A stretch of DNA of 59,719 bases from an uncultured Tenacibaculum sp. (GCA_947496185.1 CANMCD010000020.1:1-59719), one strand, 5' to 3'. Positions 9,482 to 19,010 are shown, counted from the first letter of the stretch. Numbers and translations: made by a program. The notes: generated by a model not told the origin, from the sequence alone.

Positions 9482-10060
9482 TTAAGATTGCCAGCTTAAT
9501 TTTTTACTTATAGGTTTTCGTCTTCTATTAATATTTGGCAAATCATCCTTAAGATGTCCCATATAGAAGATCCCTACACACTTTTCATCTTCTTCCATAG
9601 TTACATATTCCTGAACATATTTTAGGGTTGCAGCACCTGTATCCCAATAACTTCCTATGTTCATTGCTGTACAAGTTAACCACATATTTTGCACGGCACA
9701 AGAAATAGCAGCTATTTCCTCCCATTCTGGGAGTTGCACCTTTTTACTTGGCTGAAATATCAAGGCTAGTAATGTAGCATTACTGGCATAGGTTTTGGTT
9801 TGTTCAAAACGTTCTGTAGAAAATTCATCTTCCGTATAAATTTCCCTATAATAATCTGCCATATAACCCCCTATGTTATTAGGATGCTCTCCTTCCAAAA
9901 TTACAAAGCGCCAAGGTTGTGTCAATTTATGCGTTGGTGCCCACAAACCATTTGTTACTATGGTTTCTATGGTATTTTTATCAATTTTCTTTTCTGAAAA
10001 ATCAAAAGCATAATGACTTCTTCTTGAACGAATAATATGATTAAAATCTTCTAACAGCAT
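9482..10060 (-). CDS. Nitroreductase-family FMN oxidoreductase
   Basis: A 192-residue protein of the nitroreductase fold, which binds FMN and reduces substrates with NAD(P)H. The N-terminal RSRRSHYAFDFSEK and the WAPTHKLTQPWRFVILEG segment are the FMN-phosphate region, and GIFYMGHL lies near the C-terminus. It is the last gene of the siderophore operon, 1 nt after the NIS synthetase stop. Operon membership suggests a role in iron release or in finishing the siderophore, but nitroreductases are broad and this is inference. No separate ferric-siderophore reductase is seen in the cluster. Confidence 0.85.
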   Translation of the reverse strand: MLLEDFNHIIRSRRSHYAFDFSEKKIDKNTIETIVTNGLWAPTHKLTQPWRFVILEGEHPNNIGGYMADYYREIYTEDEFSTERFEQTKTYASNATLLALIFQPSKKVQLPEWEEIAAISCAVQNMWLTCTAMNIGSYWDTGAATLKYVQEYVTMEEDEKCVGIFYMGHLKDDLPNINRRRKPISKKLSWQS

Positions 10061-10061
10061 A

Positions 10062-11882
10062 TTAAGATTTTTCAGTTAAGACTTGTTGTTGCTCGTAATT
10101 TTTTGCATAACGAGCAATGGGGTTTTTTAATACTCCATTTAATTTTAAACTATCAATCGGATCGGCTAAATTCAGCATTTGTTTGGTGTTTGATAGTTGT
10201 AATTGATTTAAACAACACCTATCAAACTCGTCTACAAACAAATTATACTTTTCAAATTTTGCCGATAACGCTGGGTGCTCTTGTTGATACTCATGAATAT
10301 TTTCTGCTACTAACTTCCAGAAATGATCTTCAGAAAAGTTGCCATGAGTTTCTAATATTTGTGCCATGAATCTAAATATACAATCAAATACATCTGTAAA
10401 AATTGACAATATTTTCATCCTGTCTGAAGTTTTAGTAAACAGTCGATCTGCGTGTTCAGGCAGATACATTTCTTCATTGAAGACAATTACTTCTTCGGTA
10501 ATATCTTTCATCAAAGCATACACTGGTGTATTGTCTTCAAAAACCAAAATTAAATTCTCACCATGTGGCATAAAAACAAGCTCGTAATGATAAAAACAAT
10601 GAATAATAGGGCTCAAATATGCTTTAAGATATTTTTTTATCCAAGTTTCTGTGTCTACTGAAGAAGATGAAATCAATTCAACCAATAAAGAAGAATCGTT
10701 CTTGTCTACATGTAATAAGGCAGCCATTGTTGCTACTTTTTGCGAGTCTTTTATTTTGCTATGCGGGCTTTCTCTCCACAAAGCGGAAAGCATTTTATTA
10801 TGAGGATTCGTTTTACCTAAGACCTCATAATAATGATTATGATACCCAACGGTAGCCACCTCTCCTAACATCGTAAAACCGTTATCATTTAGATAAATAT
10901 CTTCTTTTAATAAATCAGTAATCCAATTTGTTATATGTGGGGTACTCTGCATATAATATGGAGATAAGCCCCTTACAAAGCCCATATTTAAAATAGAAAG
11001 TGCTGTTTTTGTATACAGCTTTTCTGGAGAAGACACATTGTACAACGTTCTGATGGATTGTTGTGCAGAATAGGCGTCTTCACTTTCACCTAAATAAATT
11101 ATATTTTTGTTTGCAATGTCAGCGGCAAAAACATGAACTAATTTATTTTTCCATTGCCAAGGATGTACAGGCATAAAAATATAATCTTCCTCGTCTACCC
11201 CATTTACTTGTAACACTTTTGAAAAATCAGCTAATTTTTGCTCACCCAATTCTGCTGTTAAAAGCGAAGAATATGCATATTTTTCAACGGCTGTAAATGT
11301 TGTGTATTTTTTATGCCCAGCAATCCAAAGTACATTAAAAGGAGAATTAGCCTCAGGAGAATATGCTAGATAGTCTTCAATATTAAACCCAATTCTTCCA
11401 TTATTGGCTACAAAACAGGGATGCCCTTCTGTCATGGCATGTTCAATTTCTTGAAACCCTAAAGTAACTAAATCTTTAGAAGAAAAAGCTATTTTTTCGT
11501 ACTTAAAAGCTGCTCCCATAAGGGTGCTAGTAATTTCTTCAAGATACGTAGCTAAAAACTCATCAGGTATACCTAACGTTTCTTTAAACTCTGTTATAAA
11601 TGATAACGCATCTATATGTTGTAGCGATTCTTTATAGAATTTTTGAATACTTTCTATATCGATATGCCAATGATCTAACGAAAACTTTTTAACACTGAAT
11701 GTATATGTTATTTCTTTATTATCCGTAACAAGTGCATACGTATGCCAATCATTTTCTAATACTCCTAGTGATTTGGGGTGTAAAATTAACTCATGAGAAA
11801 ACTCACTTATTGCTTTTTTAACTAGCTGCTTGTTTACACGATCCCAAACTTCAGACGTTAAACTATTAAGAATCTGATTCAT
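10062..11882 (-). CDS. NIS siderophore synthetase, IucA/IucC family (stand-alone copy)
   Basis: A 606-residue ATP-dependent NRPS-independent siderophore synthetase that forms amide bonds between a carboxylate and an amine or hydroxylamine. Visible motifs are EGHPCFVANNGRIGF (from 152), HPWQW (240-244) and MPHGENLILVFED in the FhuF-like C-terminal part. The pattern resembles type C synthetases such as DesD, AlcC and BibC, which oligomerise or cyclise N-hydroxy-N-acyl diamines. It begins inside the last codons of the acyltransferase gene (17-nt overlap, +1 frame). It is a clear paralogue of the synthetase half of the fused protein upstream, so the two may do successive steps or act on different acyl units. 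Confidence 0.9.
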   Translation of the reverse strand: MNQILNSLTSEVWDRVNKQLVKKAISEFSHELILHPKSLGVLENDWHTYALVTDNKEITYTFSVKKFSLDHWHIDIESIQKFYKESLQHIDALSFITEFKETLGIPDEFLATYLEEITSTLMGAAFKYEKIAFSSKDLVTLGFQEIEHAMTEGHPCFVANNGRIGFNIEDYLAYSPEANSPFNVLWIAGHKKYTTFTAVEKYAYSSLLTAELGEQKLADFSKVLQVNGVDEEDYIFMPVHPWQWKNKLVHVFAADIANKNIIYLGESEDAYSAQQSIRTLYNVSSPEKLYTKTALSILNMGFVRGLSPYYMQSTPHITNWITDLLKEDIYLNDNGFTMLGEVATVGYHNHYYEVLGKTNPHNKMLSALWRESPHSKIKDSQKVATMAALLHVDKNDSSLLVELISSSSVDTETWIKKYLKAYLSPIIHCFYHYELVFMPHGENLILVFEDNTPVYALMKDITEEVIVFNEEMYLPEHADRLFTKTSDRMKILSIFTDVFDCIFRFMAQILETHGNFSEDHFWKLVAENIHEYQQEHPALSAKFEKYNLFVDEFDRCCLNQLQLSNTKQMLNLADPIDSLKLNGVLKNPIARYAKNYEQQQVLTEKS

Positions 11883-12468
11883 TTTTATTGAATAGGTTTT
11901 TTAAAGCTTTTGTATAATCTTCTCTAGTACAAATGGCCAATGCCGCTGTTTTTTGAGGTAGTTGTATTTCTTTTTGATACACAAATCCAGCTTTTTTATT
12001 TAAAATATGGATTTTTTCGTTGTTAACATCAGGCTCAACTACTACCCTCTCAACATAAGGTAAGCTAAAAAAGTACTCCATGATTGTTGAAAAAATATAC
12101 CATGTAAATTGTGGAATTCTCTTTTGTGCAGGTGCAACAAGAATGTGCATACCAAAATCGTTCATTTCAGCCTCATAATAATCCGCTAATATATCTTCAG
12201 AGGCCTTGTATCGTTCCATCAAAAAAATAGGTTCACCATTAAGTTCACCTATATAAGCATGGTGAAACAGGTTTTGATCAATTTCTTCATATCCTTTATA
12301 TACTTCATCTTTAGATTGTTCTAACATTCCCCAATATTTTGCGTAGGGTTTTGTTACCCAGCTATAAAGTATATCGATATCCTTATCAAGATCAAATGAT
12401 CGCAAAGAGATGGTTCCTAGACCTTTTATTTCTTTGCTAAATATTATTGGCTCTATACTTGTTTTCAT
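11866..12468 (-). CDS. Siderophore acyltransferase, GNAT type (stand-alone copy)
   Basis: A 200-residue acyl-CoA-dependent N-acyltransferase of the AlcB/IucB/RhbD type (Acetyltransf_8), expected to acylate an N-hydroxy diamine. Features are the N-terminal YAKYWGM segment, HILVAPAQKRIPQFTW and the acyl-CoA-binding stretch VERVVVEPDVNNEKIH near residues 139-154. It is closely similar to residues 1-185 of the fused protein immediately upstream; the fused gene's stop overlaps this start by 1 nt. Succinyl-CoA or acetyl-CoA cannot be chosen from the sequence. The two copies raise the possibility of two acyl donors. Confidence 0.88.
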   Translation of the reverse strand: MKTSIEPIIFSKEIKGLGTISLRSFDLDKDIDILYSWVTKPYAKYWGMLEQSKDEVYKGYEEIDQNLFHHAYIGELNGEPIFLMERYKASEDILADYYEAEMNDFGMHILVAPAQKRIPQFTWYIFSTIMEYFFSLPYVERVVVEPDVNNEKIHILNKKAGFVYQKEIQLPQKTAALAICTREDYTKALKNLFNKNESDS

Positions 12469-14894
12469 TATGCTTCCTGTAACTTATTTTCCTTTTTAAA
12501 AACGGCAATAGGGTTTTTTAAATCTCCAACAAATTGAAGTAAGGCAACGGGATCATCCAAATCAATCATTTGTTTGTGATTATTTAACTGTAAACGATTT
12601 AAACATGACAATTTAAATGTATCAGCAAATAAATCATATGTGGCAAACTTCTCTTTAAATTCAGGATATGCCTCTTGATATTCGTAAATTACTTCTGCGA
12701 CTAACTGCCAAAAACGTTCCTCTCCAAAATCTAAAAATTCATCTAAAATTGGTGTTAAGTACCTAAAGAAACCATCAAATATATCCGTGAAAATCGATAA
12801 TAATTTTACATCTTCAGGTACAGGAGCATACATACGCTTTAAATGGTCTGGTAGTTCAACATCGGGACTTAAAATGACTGCTTCTTCCGTTATATCTTTT
12901 AATAAAGTACTTACGGGTTTATTATCTTCTAAGACTAAGATTATATTCTCTCCGTGTGGCATAAACACTAGATCATACTTATAAAAACAATGTACTAAAG
13001 GACTTAGATATGCTTCTAGATAACGCTTCAACCAATCATCAATAGCTAGTTTTGATGACTTAATTAATTCAGGTAATAAAGCATTCCCATGATGATCAAT
13101 ATGTAATAAAGCTGCCATAGTTAATGGCTTTTGATTTTCTTTAATCGCTGAATAGGGACTTTCTCTCCAAAGAGAAGCTAACATTTTATTAAAATCGTTA
13201 TGAGGTCCAAATTCCTCAAAATAAGGATTAACATAACTTACAGACCCTATTTCACTCAACATTTTAAAGCCTTTTTTCTGGATATATGGATCATTGTATA
13301 ATAGTTCTTCTAACCAAACCGCCATTTTGGGAGCTGTTCCTAAATAATAATATGGTAAACCTCTCATGAATCCCATATTTAAAATCGACAGTGCTGATTT
13401 TGTATAAAACTTTTGAGGATTCGTGGTATTAAATAAGGTTCTGATAGATTGTTGTGCTAAATATTGATCAGGACTATATCCTAAACATATTAAATCTCCT
13501 TTGGCTATTTCTGGAGCAAATACCATCGATAATTTGTTAAACCATTGCCATGGATGGATTGGTAAAAACAAATAATCTTCAGGGGTGTAACCTTTTTGAG
13601 CTATGATGTTATTAAAACCTTTAATAGTCTTTTCATCTAACTCTTGGTTAATTAATGTTTCATAAGGTAGTTTTTCAATAGCAGCATATACTGCTTTTGA
13701 TTTGTGACCTGCTAACCAAAGTAATGAAAATGAATTTCCCGCTTCAGGAGCATACGAGCGATAATCACTACTATCAAATCCAATACGTCCGTTGTTTGCT
13801 ACAAATCCTGGGTGTCCTTCAGTCATTGATTGTTCTATAGTCTGAAAGTCTGCTGTAGCCAACTCTTCTGCTGTAGGATTACCTTTCGTTATCTTAAAAG
13901 CACTACTATATAAAGTACTTATTATCTCTTCAAGGTATACGGGCATTTTAGCTTCATGAATCCCTAAGACTTCTTTGAATTCTTTAATAAAGAAAACTGC
14001 ATCAAGTACTTGTAGCTCATTATTTAAAAATTTTTTAATACTGTCTTCTTTTATCATTAGCTGATTCAACCCAAGTTCTTTTGCTTCAAACTCGTATCTT
14101 ATTTCCTTATTATCAGCAAAAAGTTCGTATAATTTCCATCCATTACCCAATTCATTCAAGGTTATTGGAATGAAAAGACGTTCGTGAGAAAACTCACATA
14201 TTGCTTTTTTTATTAATAATGTATTTGATTTTTGCCATGCATCTGGCGTAATATGTTGAATAGATTGTTGTGGTGATACAACGTTGTCTAATGTATTCAT
14301 TGCGCTACGTTTTAGAGGTTTAAATAATTCAATTTGTTTATTGTAAGCATCTCTATTTAAAAAAGCTAATTGTGCTGTTTTTTGAGGTAATTCTACTACT
14401 TTATTTAATGAAAATCCGATTCTTTGGCATAAAGCAAACATCTTTTTATTGCGGATGTCTGGCTCTACGACAATTCGTTCAACAGCAGGGTTAGAAAAAA
14501 TAAAGTCCATAATACTTCGAAACATAAACCAAGTAAAATGAGGAACTTTTTCTCCTTCTGGTGGTGCGACAATAATGTGAATACCACAATCCCCTTCTTT
14601 TACAGGATAGAATTCTTGTAATATGTCTTTTTGTGGGCTGTATCGTTCTAATACAAAAACCTCTTTATTCCTATACATTCCTACAAAAACATCATAATGT
14701 TCTGGTGTTGTAAGTTTAGTATATTCCTCTTCTACTTCTTGAAGTTCGGTATTTTGCATCCCCCAAAAAACGGCATAATCTTTATTCACCCATTCATGAA
14801 GAACCTTCGAATGCCTTTTTATATCAAATTTTTGGATACTAATTGACCCAAAATCTTTATAGTCTTTTGAAAATATATGTTGTTCTTTATGCAT
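12468..14894 (-). CDS. Fused siderophore acyltransferase - NIS synthetase (BibC/DfoC-like)
   Basis: An 808-residue two-domain enzyme. Residues 1-185 are a GNAT acyltransferase (HIIVAPPEGEKVPHFTW near 106-122, VERIVVEPDIRNKKM after it). Residues about 200-800 are an IucA/IucC synthetase with EGHPGFVANNGRIGF from 359, a later HPWQW and MPHGENIILVLED. This layout is known from bisucaberin (BibC) and desferrioxamine (DfoC) pathways, where one protein acylates N-hydroxycadaverine and condenses the product. The junction retains a methionine, Met199 in SAMNTLDN, at the place where the stand-alone synthetase starts (MNQILNSL). It sits 2 nt after the MFS gene. Confidence 0.92.
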   Translation of the reverse strand: MHKEQHIFSKDYKDFGSISIQKFDIKRHSKVLHEWVNKDYAVFWGMQNTELQEVEEEYTKLTTPEHYDVFVGMYRNKEVFVLERYSPQKDILQEFYPVKEGDCGIHIIVAPPEGEKVPHFTWFMFRSIMDFIFSNPAVERIVVEPDIRNKKMFALCQRIGFSLNKVVELPQKTAQLAFLNRDAYNKQIELFKPLKRSAMNTLDNVVSPQQSIQHITPDAWQKSNTLLIKKAICEFSHERLFIPITLNELGNGWKLYELFADNKEIRYEFEAKELGLNQLMIKEDSIKKFLNNELQVLDAVFFIKEFKEVLGIHEAKMPVYLEEIISTLYSSAFKITKGNPTAEELATADFQTIEQSMTEGHPGFVANNGRIGFDSSDYRSYAPEAGNSFSLLWLAGHKSKAVYAAIEKLPYETLINQELDEKTIKGFNNIIAQKGYTPEDYLFLPIHPWQWFNKLSMVFAPEIAKGDLICLGYSPDQYLAQQSIRTLFNTTNPQKFYTKSALSILNMGFMRGLPYYYLGTAPKMAVWLEELLYNDPYIQKKGFKMLSEIGSVSYVNPYFEEFGPHNDFNKMLASLWRESPYSAIKENQKPLTMAALLHIDHHGNALLPELIKSSKLAIDDWLKRYLEAYLSPLVHCFYKYDLVFMPHGENIILVLEDNKPVSTLLKDITEEAVILSPDVELPDHLKRMYAPVPEDVKLLSIFTDIFDGFFRYLTPILDEFLDFGEERFWQLVAEVIYEYQEAYPEFKEKFATYDLFADTFKLSCLNRLQLNNHKQMIDLDDPVALLQFVGDLKNPIAVFKKENKLQEA

Positions 14895-14896
14895 TT

Positions 14897-16069
14897 TTAA
14901 GATGCTTTTTCTATAGGTTTTGATACTGACGATGTTCTAAATACGAAAAAGTATAATAATAATGTTATTGAAAATCCAATTAAAGCAATGGTAAAAGGCA
15001 TTTGTAACCCAAGGTTATCTACAATAACTCCTACATTTAAAGAAGCAATCAATACGCCTAAATTCTGAAAGAAATGTACTTTGCTATAATCTAAAGAATA
15101 AGATTCTGGATTACTCATTTCAAATAATAATACATCAAATTTTACCATACATTGAAATATTGCCCATCCATAAATAATTCTTCCAGAAATCACCACTAAT
15201 TCAGAAGGTATCCCTTGCAATAACAAACCTATAAGTCCTATAAATATGGCTTTAATTATTCCATCATACCCACTTTCATTATTTTTATGATTAATCCAAA
15301 GTGCAATGAGTGCTACTATTCCTGGTATGGCATAAATGGTACCTGAAACCAATTTCGAATCAAACTCAGAGATACTTTCCCAATACATAGAGAAAAATGG
15401 ACGAATCAAAAAGTCACTGAAATAAAGGATAAAAGTTAATAAACCTATTTTTAGAATAAAATTTTTCGAAGTCAAACTACTTTTTCTTTGATCTCCTGAA
15501 TCTAAAATAAGTGTTGTATCATACTTTTTACTTTTTAATAAATAGGCACTCATAAACATTTGAACAAAATCTCCTAAAGCCATGATTAAGAAAATGGAAT
15601 TAGGGTTAATATAATCAACGGTAAATCCACCTAATACAGCGCCTAAGATTCCACCCAAATGGACTACTACAGACAATAATCCAATTGTTGATACATGCTC
15701 TTCCTTTTTAATAATCTTAAGAATATAAGGATATACCAACAAGTAACTTCCTTTGAACAAAACCATTACTAATGAAACTATCCAAAAATTTAAGTACGAA
15801 TTTGTCCAGTAACAGTATAAAGCCAATATACCTGCTATAAACTGTGTATATATTAAGATTTTTAATTCAGCCACCTTTTTTGACACATAGGCCCAAAAAG
15901 GAAAAGCTATCATGACCATAAAACAGATCGCTGCAAAATAATAACCCACATTTTTTGGATTCGTCATACCAAAACGAATCTCAAAAAATTGTGGATAAAA
16001 TGGATGTAATAAATAATCACTAACCACTGCAACGAAAGTCATGACCACTAAAAAGGTTTTTAGCTTCAT
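14897..16069 (-). CDS. MFS transporter, probable siderophore exporter
   Basis: A 390-residue major facilitator protein with 11-12 predicted helices. It lies inside the siderophore operon: its start overlaps the monooxygenase stop by 1 nt and its stop is 2 nt before the fused synthetase gene. MFS members in NIS clusters (for example AlcS-type) usually export the finished siderophore, so that is the inferred job. Import of the ferric complex is less likely because no periplasmic or outer membrane partner is present. The sequence itself does not reveal the substrate. Confidence 0.8.
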   Translation of the reverse strand: MKLKTFLVVMTFVAVVSDYLLHPFYPQFFEIRFGMTNPKNVGYYFAAICFMVMIAFPFWAYVSKKVAELKILIYTQFIAGILALYCYWTNSYLNFWIVSLVMVLFKGSYLLVYPYILKIIKKEEHVSTIGLLSVVVHLGGILGAVLGGFTVDYINPNSIFLIMALGDFVQMFMSAYLLKSKKYDTTLILDSGDQRKSSLTSKNFILKIGLLTFILYFSDFLIRPFFSMYWESISEFDSKLVSGTIYAIPGIVALIALWINHKNNESGYDGIIKAIFIGLIGLLLQGIPSELVVISGRIIYGWAIFQCMVKFDVLLFEMSNPESYSLDYSKVHFFQNLGVLIASLNVGVIVDNLGLQMPFTIALIGFSITLLLYFFVFRTSSVSKPIEKAS

Positions 16070-17397
16070 TATACAGTTTCTTTTGAATATTTAAGAATTT
16101 CTTCTTCCTTACTAACACCAAATTGTTGGAAAGCAATACTTTTCTCAATTGTATAGTATTCTTTTCCAGTAAGTTCTTTTATTATATAAGAATTTCTATA
16201 ACAAGCCATCCCTAAATCAGGAGTAACAAAACCGTGCGTATGTAACTCTACATTTTGTACAAAAATCTCACTGTTATTCTTGTCTATTGTATAATTTCTG
16301 TCAACATCATACCTTCCCTTATCGTCCCAGTTCAACCTGTTTGAAATTCCTTCAATAAAATCAGGCATTCTATAATGATATCCTGTAGATAATACGATAG
16401 CTTCAGTTGTTTTTTTATAATATTTATCTTGTTCGACTTGATGTAACTCTAAAGCAATCTCAGTACCTTCATTTACACTATCAATTAACGCTGTATTTGT
16501 TCGTAATGAAACATTCAAAGGCTTATCAGAAAAAGATCTTTTAGTATACAACAAGTTATGAATATCATTAATCAAATCTTGGTTTATTCCCTTATACAGA
16601 TGCTTTTGATTTTTAATTAAATCATCTCTTTTTTCAGAAGGCAGATTATAAAAATAATCTACGTATTCAGGAGAGGTCATTTCTAATGTTAATTTAGAAT
16701 ACTCTAGCGGGAAAAATCTTGGTGATCTTGTGATCCAATTTAATTCATACCCCTTCGAGTCTACCTCTTGTAATAAATCATAAAATATTTCAGCAGCACT
16801 TTGTCCACTTCCTAGTACTGTGATTGACTTTTTATCTTGTAATTCTTCTTTTTTATTTAAATAAGAAGAAGAATGTATTACTGAACCTTTTAATTTTTTT
16901 GCGCAAGAAGGTATGTAGGGCTGTGTACCCGTTCCTAATACTATTTTTTTGGTCTTATAAACTTTTACTTCTTGTGTTTTAGTACACGTACTATTTACGA
17001 TATACAATTTTTCACTTTCATCAAAGTAAATATCTTTTACCTCAGTACCAAAATAGACATTGGAAAGCTTCTCTATTGCCCACTGACAATACTTATTGTA
17101 CTCATTACGTAATAATAAAAAGTTTTCTCTAATGTAAAAAGAATATAGTAACCCTTTTTCTTTACTATAGTTTAAGAAACTAAAAGGACTCGTTGGATCT
17201 GCTAAGGTTACTAAATCTGCCATAAATGGAACCTGCAACGTAGTATCTTGAAGCATCATGCCTGGATGCCAATCAAACTTTTCTCTTTTATCTAAAAAAA
17301 GACCATTCAAACCCTCAATAGGATCTGTTAAACAAGCCAAGCCCAAATTAAAAGGACCAACTCCTACTGCAATAAAATCGAATGTATTCTGTGTCAT
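16069..17397 (-). CDS. Diamine/lysine N-monooxygenase (IucD/SidA/DesB family)
   Basis: A 442-residue FAD- and NADPH-dependent N-hydroxylating monooxygenase. The FAD motif GVGPFNLG is at 12-19, the NADPH motif GSGQSAAE at 196-203, and STGYHYRMP near the C-terminal third is the family ATGY-type motif. It makes the hydroxylamine that becomes the hydroxamate iron ligand. With a decarboxylase directly upstream (79-nt gap), the substrate is probably a diamine such as cadaverine or putrescine and not the amino acid, as in DesB, BibB and AlcA pathways. The exact substrate is inferred. Confidence 0.9.
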   Translation of the reverse strand: MTQNTFDFIAVGVGPFNLGLACLTDPIEGLNGLFLDKREKFDWHPGMMLQDTTLQVPFMADLVTLADPTSPFSFLNYSKEKGLLYSFYIRENFLLLRNEYNKYCQWAIEKLSNVYFGTEVKDIYFDESEKLYIVNSTCTKTQEVKVYKTKKIVLGTGTQPYIPSCAKKLKGSVIHSSSYLNKKEELQDKKSITVLGSGQSAAEIFYDLLQEVDSKGYELNWITRSPRFFPLEYSKLTLEMTSPEYVDYFYNLPSEKRDDLIKNQKHLYKGINQDLINDIHNLLYTKRSFSDKPLNVSLRTNTALIDSVNEGTEIALELHQVEQDKYYKKTTEAIVLSTGYHYRMPDFIEGISNRLNWDDKGRYDVDRNYTIDKNNSEIFVQNVELHTHGFVTPDLGMACYRNSYIIKELTGKEYYTIEKSIAFQQFGVSKEEEILKYSKETV

Positions 17398-17476
17398 CTG
17401 TTTATTGTTTTTCCCCTACTTTGTTATTACTGTTTAGGGATTGGAATAAAAATATTATTAATAACCGCTTTACAGT

Positions 17477-18982
17477 TTAATTACTTCTCTTATACTGTTC
17501 ACCTTTTTGCTTAATCATATCCAAGATATTAGACAGGTTTTCTATCGTATTCTTAGGATTGAGTAACGTAAACTTTAAAAAGATTTTACCATCTACTTTT
17601 GTACTGGCAACAGAAGCTTTTCCCCCTTTAAATAAAGAACTTTTGATATACATATTAATCGTATCGTGTATTCTATCTTCCGTTACTCCTATAGCTTTGT
17701 ACCTAAAAACCATAGTACTCAATTCAGGTTTATGTGCTGCTTCAAAGCGATCATCATTAGCTATTATTTTATATACTTCTTTTGCTAAAAAATGTACCTT
17801 TTCTAAGTATTGAGCTATTGTTTTATTACCAAGAGTTTTTACAGTAAGCCAAACTTTTAGTGCATCAAATCTTTTGGTTGTTTGGATAGACTTTTCAATA
17901 AGGTTTGGTCTTTCTGGATCTTTATCTTCTATTGGATTTAAATAATCAGCATAATGAGACACATATTTAAAATGTTGTTTATCTTTTATTAAGACTGCAC
18001 TACAACAAACAGGTTGAAATAAGGTCTTATGGAAGTCGATTGTTATAGAATCAACCGAAGGAATATGTTCAAAATAATGCTTATGTGTATCCGTTAATAC
18101 AAAACAACCTCCATATGCTCCATCTGCGTGAAGCCACATCTTATGTTCTTTTGCTATTTTTGAAATTGTCTCTAACGGATCAAAACTTCCAAAATCTGTT
18201 GTTCCTAACGTAGCAACTACAGCAATAGGAATATTTCCTTTTTGTTTTTCTTTTTCAATTGCAAGTACTAATTCATTAACATCCATTTTCATTTCACTAT
18301 CCGTCTTAACAGGAATTACAGCATTATACCCCATTCCTAATAACGCCGCATTTTTCTTAATGCTAAAGTGAGATTTGTCAGTACAGAAAATTCTAAATTT
18401 GCTAACTTCTTCTGACCATCCATTTTTTTTGATATTAATGCCATAATGCTCAAAAGCATAATTATCACGCGCCATTAATAAGCCCATAAAGTTTGACTGA
18501 GTACCCCCACTAGTAAAAACACCATCAGATGTTGAAGGAAATGAAAACTCATTACAAATCCATCGAATAACTTCTTGTTCTATAAAAGTTGCTGCTGTAC
18601 TTTGATCCCAAGTTTCTATAGCCGTATTTATAGTATTAGTTAAAGCTTCTGCTGCAATGGCTGGTAAGGCAACTGGGCAATTTAAATGTGCAACATAATT
18701 AGGGTTATGAAAAGCAATAGTGTTTTTTACATATAAATCATTTACATAGTCTAAGGCTTTTTCAAAAGGTAAGGTATTTTCTCCATCTATTTTTGCAAGA
18801 ATTCGATGGTTATTAATTTCATCAATATTATCCCCTTTATAAAATTTAGATTGTTTAAAAAAATCTTCTATTACTTGGTTTACTAATAATGAATATTTTT
18901 GTAGTTCTTTGACAGATTCTCCATCTAATAATTGTTCCTTTAATGATGGATCAACGAGAGCAGGTATTTCGTCTAAAATCAT
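17477..18982 (-). CDS. PLP-dependent group II decarboxylase, probably lysine decarboxylase for siderophore synthesis
   Basis: A 501-residue pyridoxal-phosphate decarboxylase of the DesA/BibA/diaminobutyrate-glutamate decarboxylase family. The PLP phosphate loop TSGGTQSN is at 157-164, HADGAYGG at 285-292 carries the ring-binding aspartate, and the Schiff-base lysine is Lys319 in DFHKT. It is the first gene of the operon and supplies the diamine to the monooxygenase. Lysine to cadaverine is most consistent with the BibC/DfoC-like synthetase downstream; ornithine or diaminobutyrate cannot be excluded. The start follows the candidate operator and promoter within 30 nt. Confidence 0.87.
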   Translation of the reverse strand: MILDEIPALVDPSLKEQLLDGESVKELQKYSLLVNQVIEDFFKQSKFYKGDNIDEINNHRILAKIDGENTLPFEKALDYVNDLYVKNTIAFHNPNYVAHLNCPVALPAIAAEALTNTINTAIETWDQSTAATFIEQEVIRWICNEFSFPSTSDGVFTSGGTQSNFMGLLMARDNYAFEHYGINIKKNGWSEEVSKFRIFCTDKSHFSIKKNAALLGMGYNAVIPVKTDSEMKMDVNELVLAIEKEKQKGNIPIAVVATLGTTDFGSFDPLETISKIAKEHKMWLHADGAYGGCFVLTDTHKHYFEHIPSVDSITIDFHKTLFQPVCCSAVLIKDKQHFKYVSHYADYLNPIEDKDPERPNLIEKSIQTTKRFDALKVWLTVKTLGNKTIAQYLEKVHFLAKEVYKIIANDDRFEAAHKPELSTMVFRYKAIGVTEDRIHDTINMYIKSSLFKGGKASVASTKVDGKIFLKFTLLNPKNTIENLSNILDMIKQKGEQYKRSN

Positions 18983-18987
18983 TTATT

Positions 18988-19010
18988 TTTATTTAGTCTT
19001 AATAATAATT
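18988..19010 (-). promoter_or_regulatory. Siderophore-operon copy of the AraC-linked motif
   Basis: On the minus strand this 23-nt stretch holds TTATTAAGACTAAATAA, ending five bases before the decarboxylase ATG. It matches 6803-6825 at 20 of 23 positions, in the same orientation relative to the downstream gene. It would lie downstream of, or across, the predicted transcription start. Confidence 0.5.

Noticed and set aside
11896-11902. Slippery heptamer A-AAA-AAC in the stand-alone acyltransferase gene, just before the overlap with the NIS synthetase
   Set aside because: It would cause a -1 shift, but the synthetase lies in the +1 frame relative to the acyltransferase, so slippage here cannot join them. 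Simple overlapping translation explains the arrangement.
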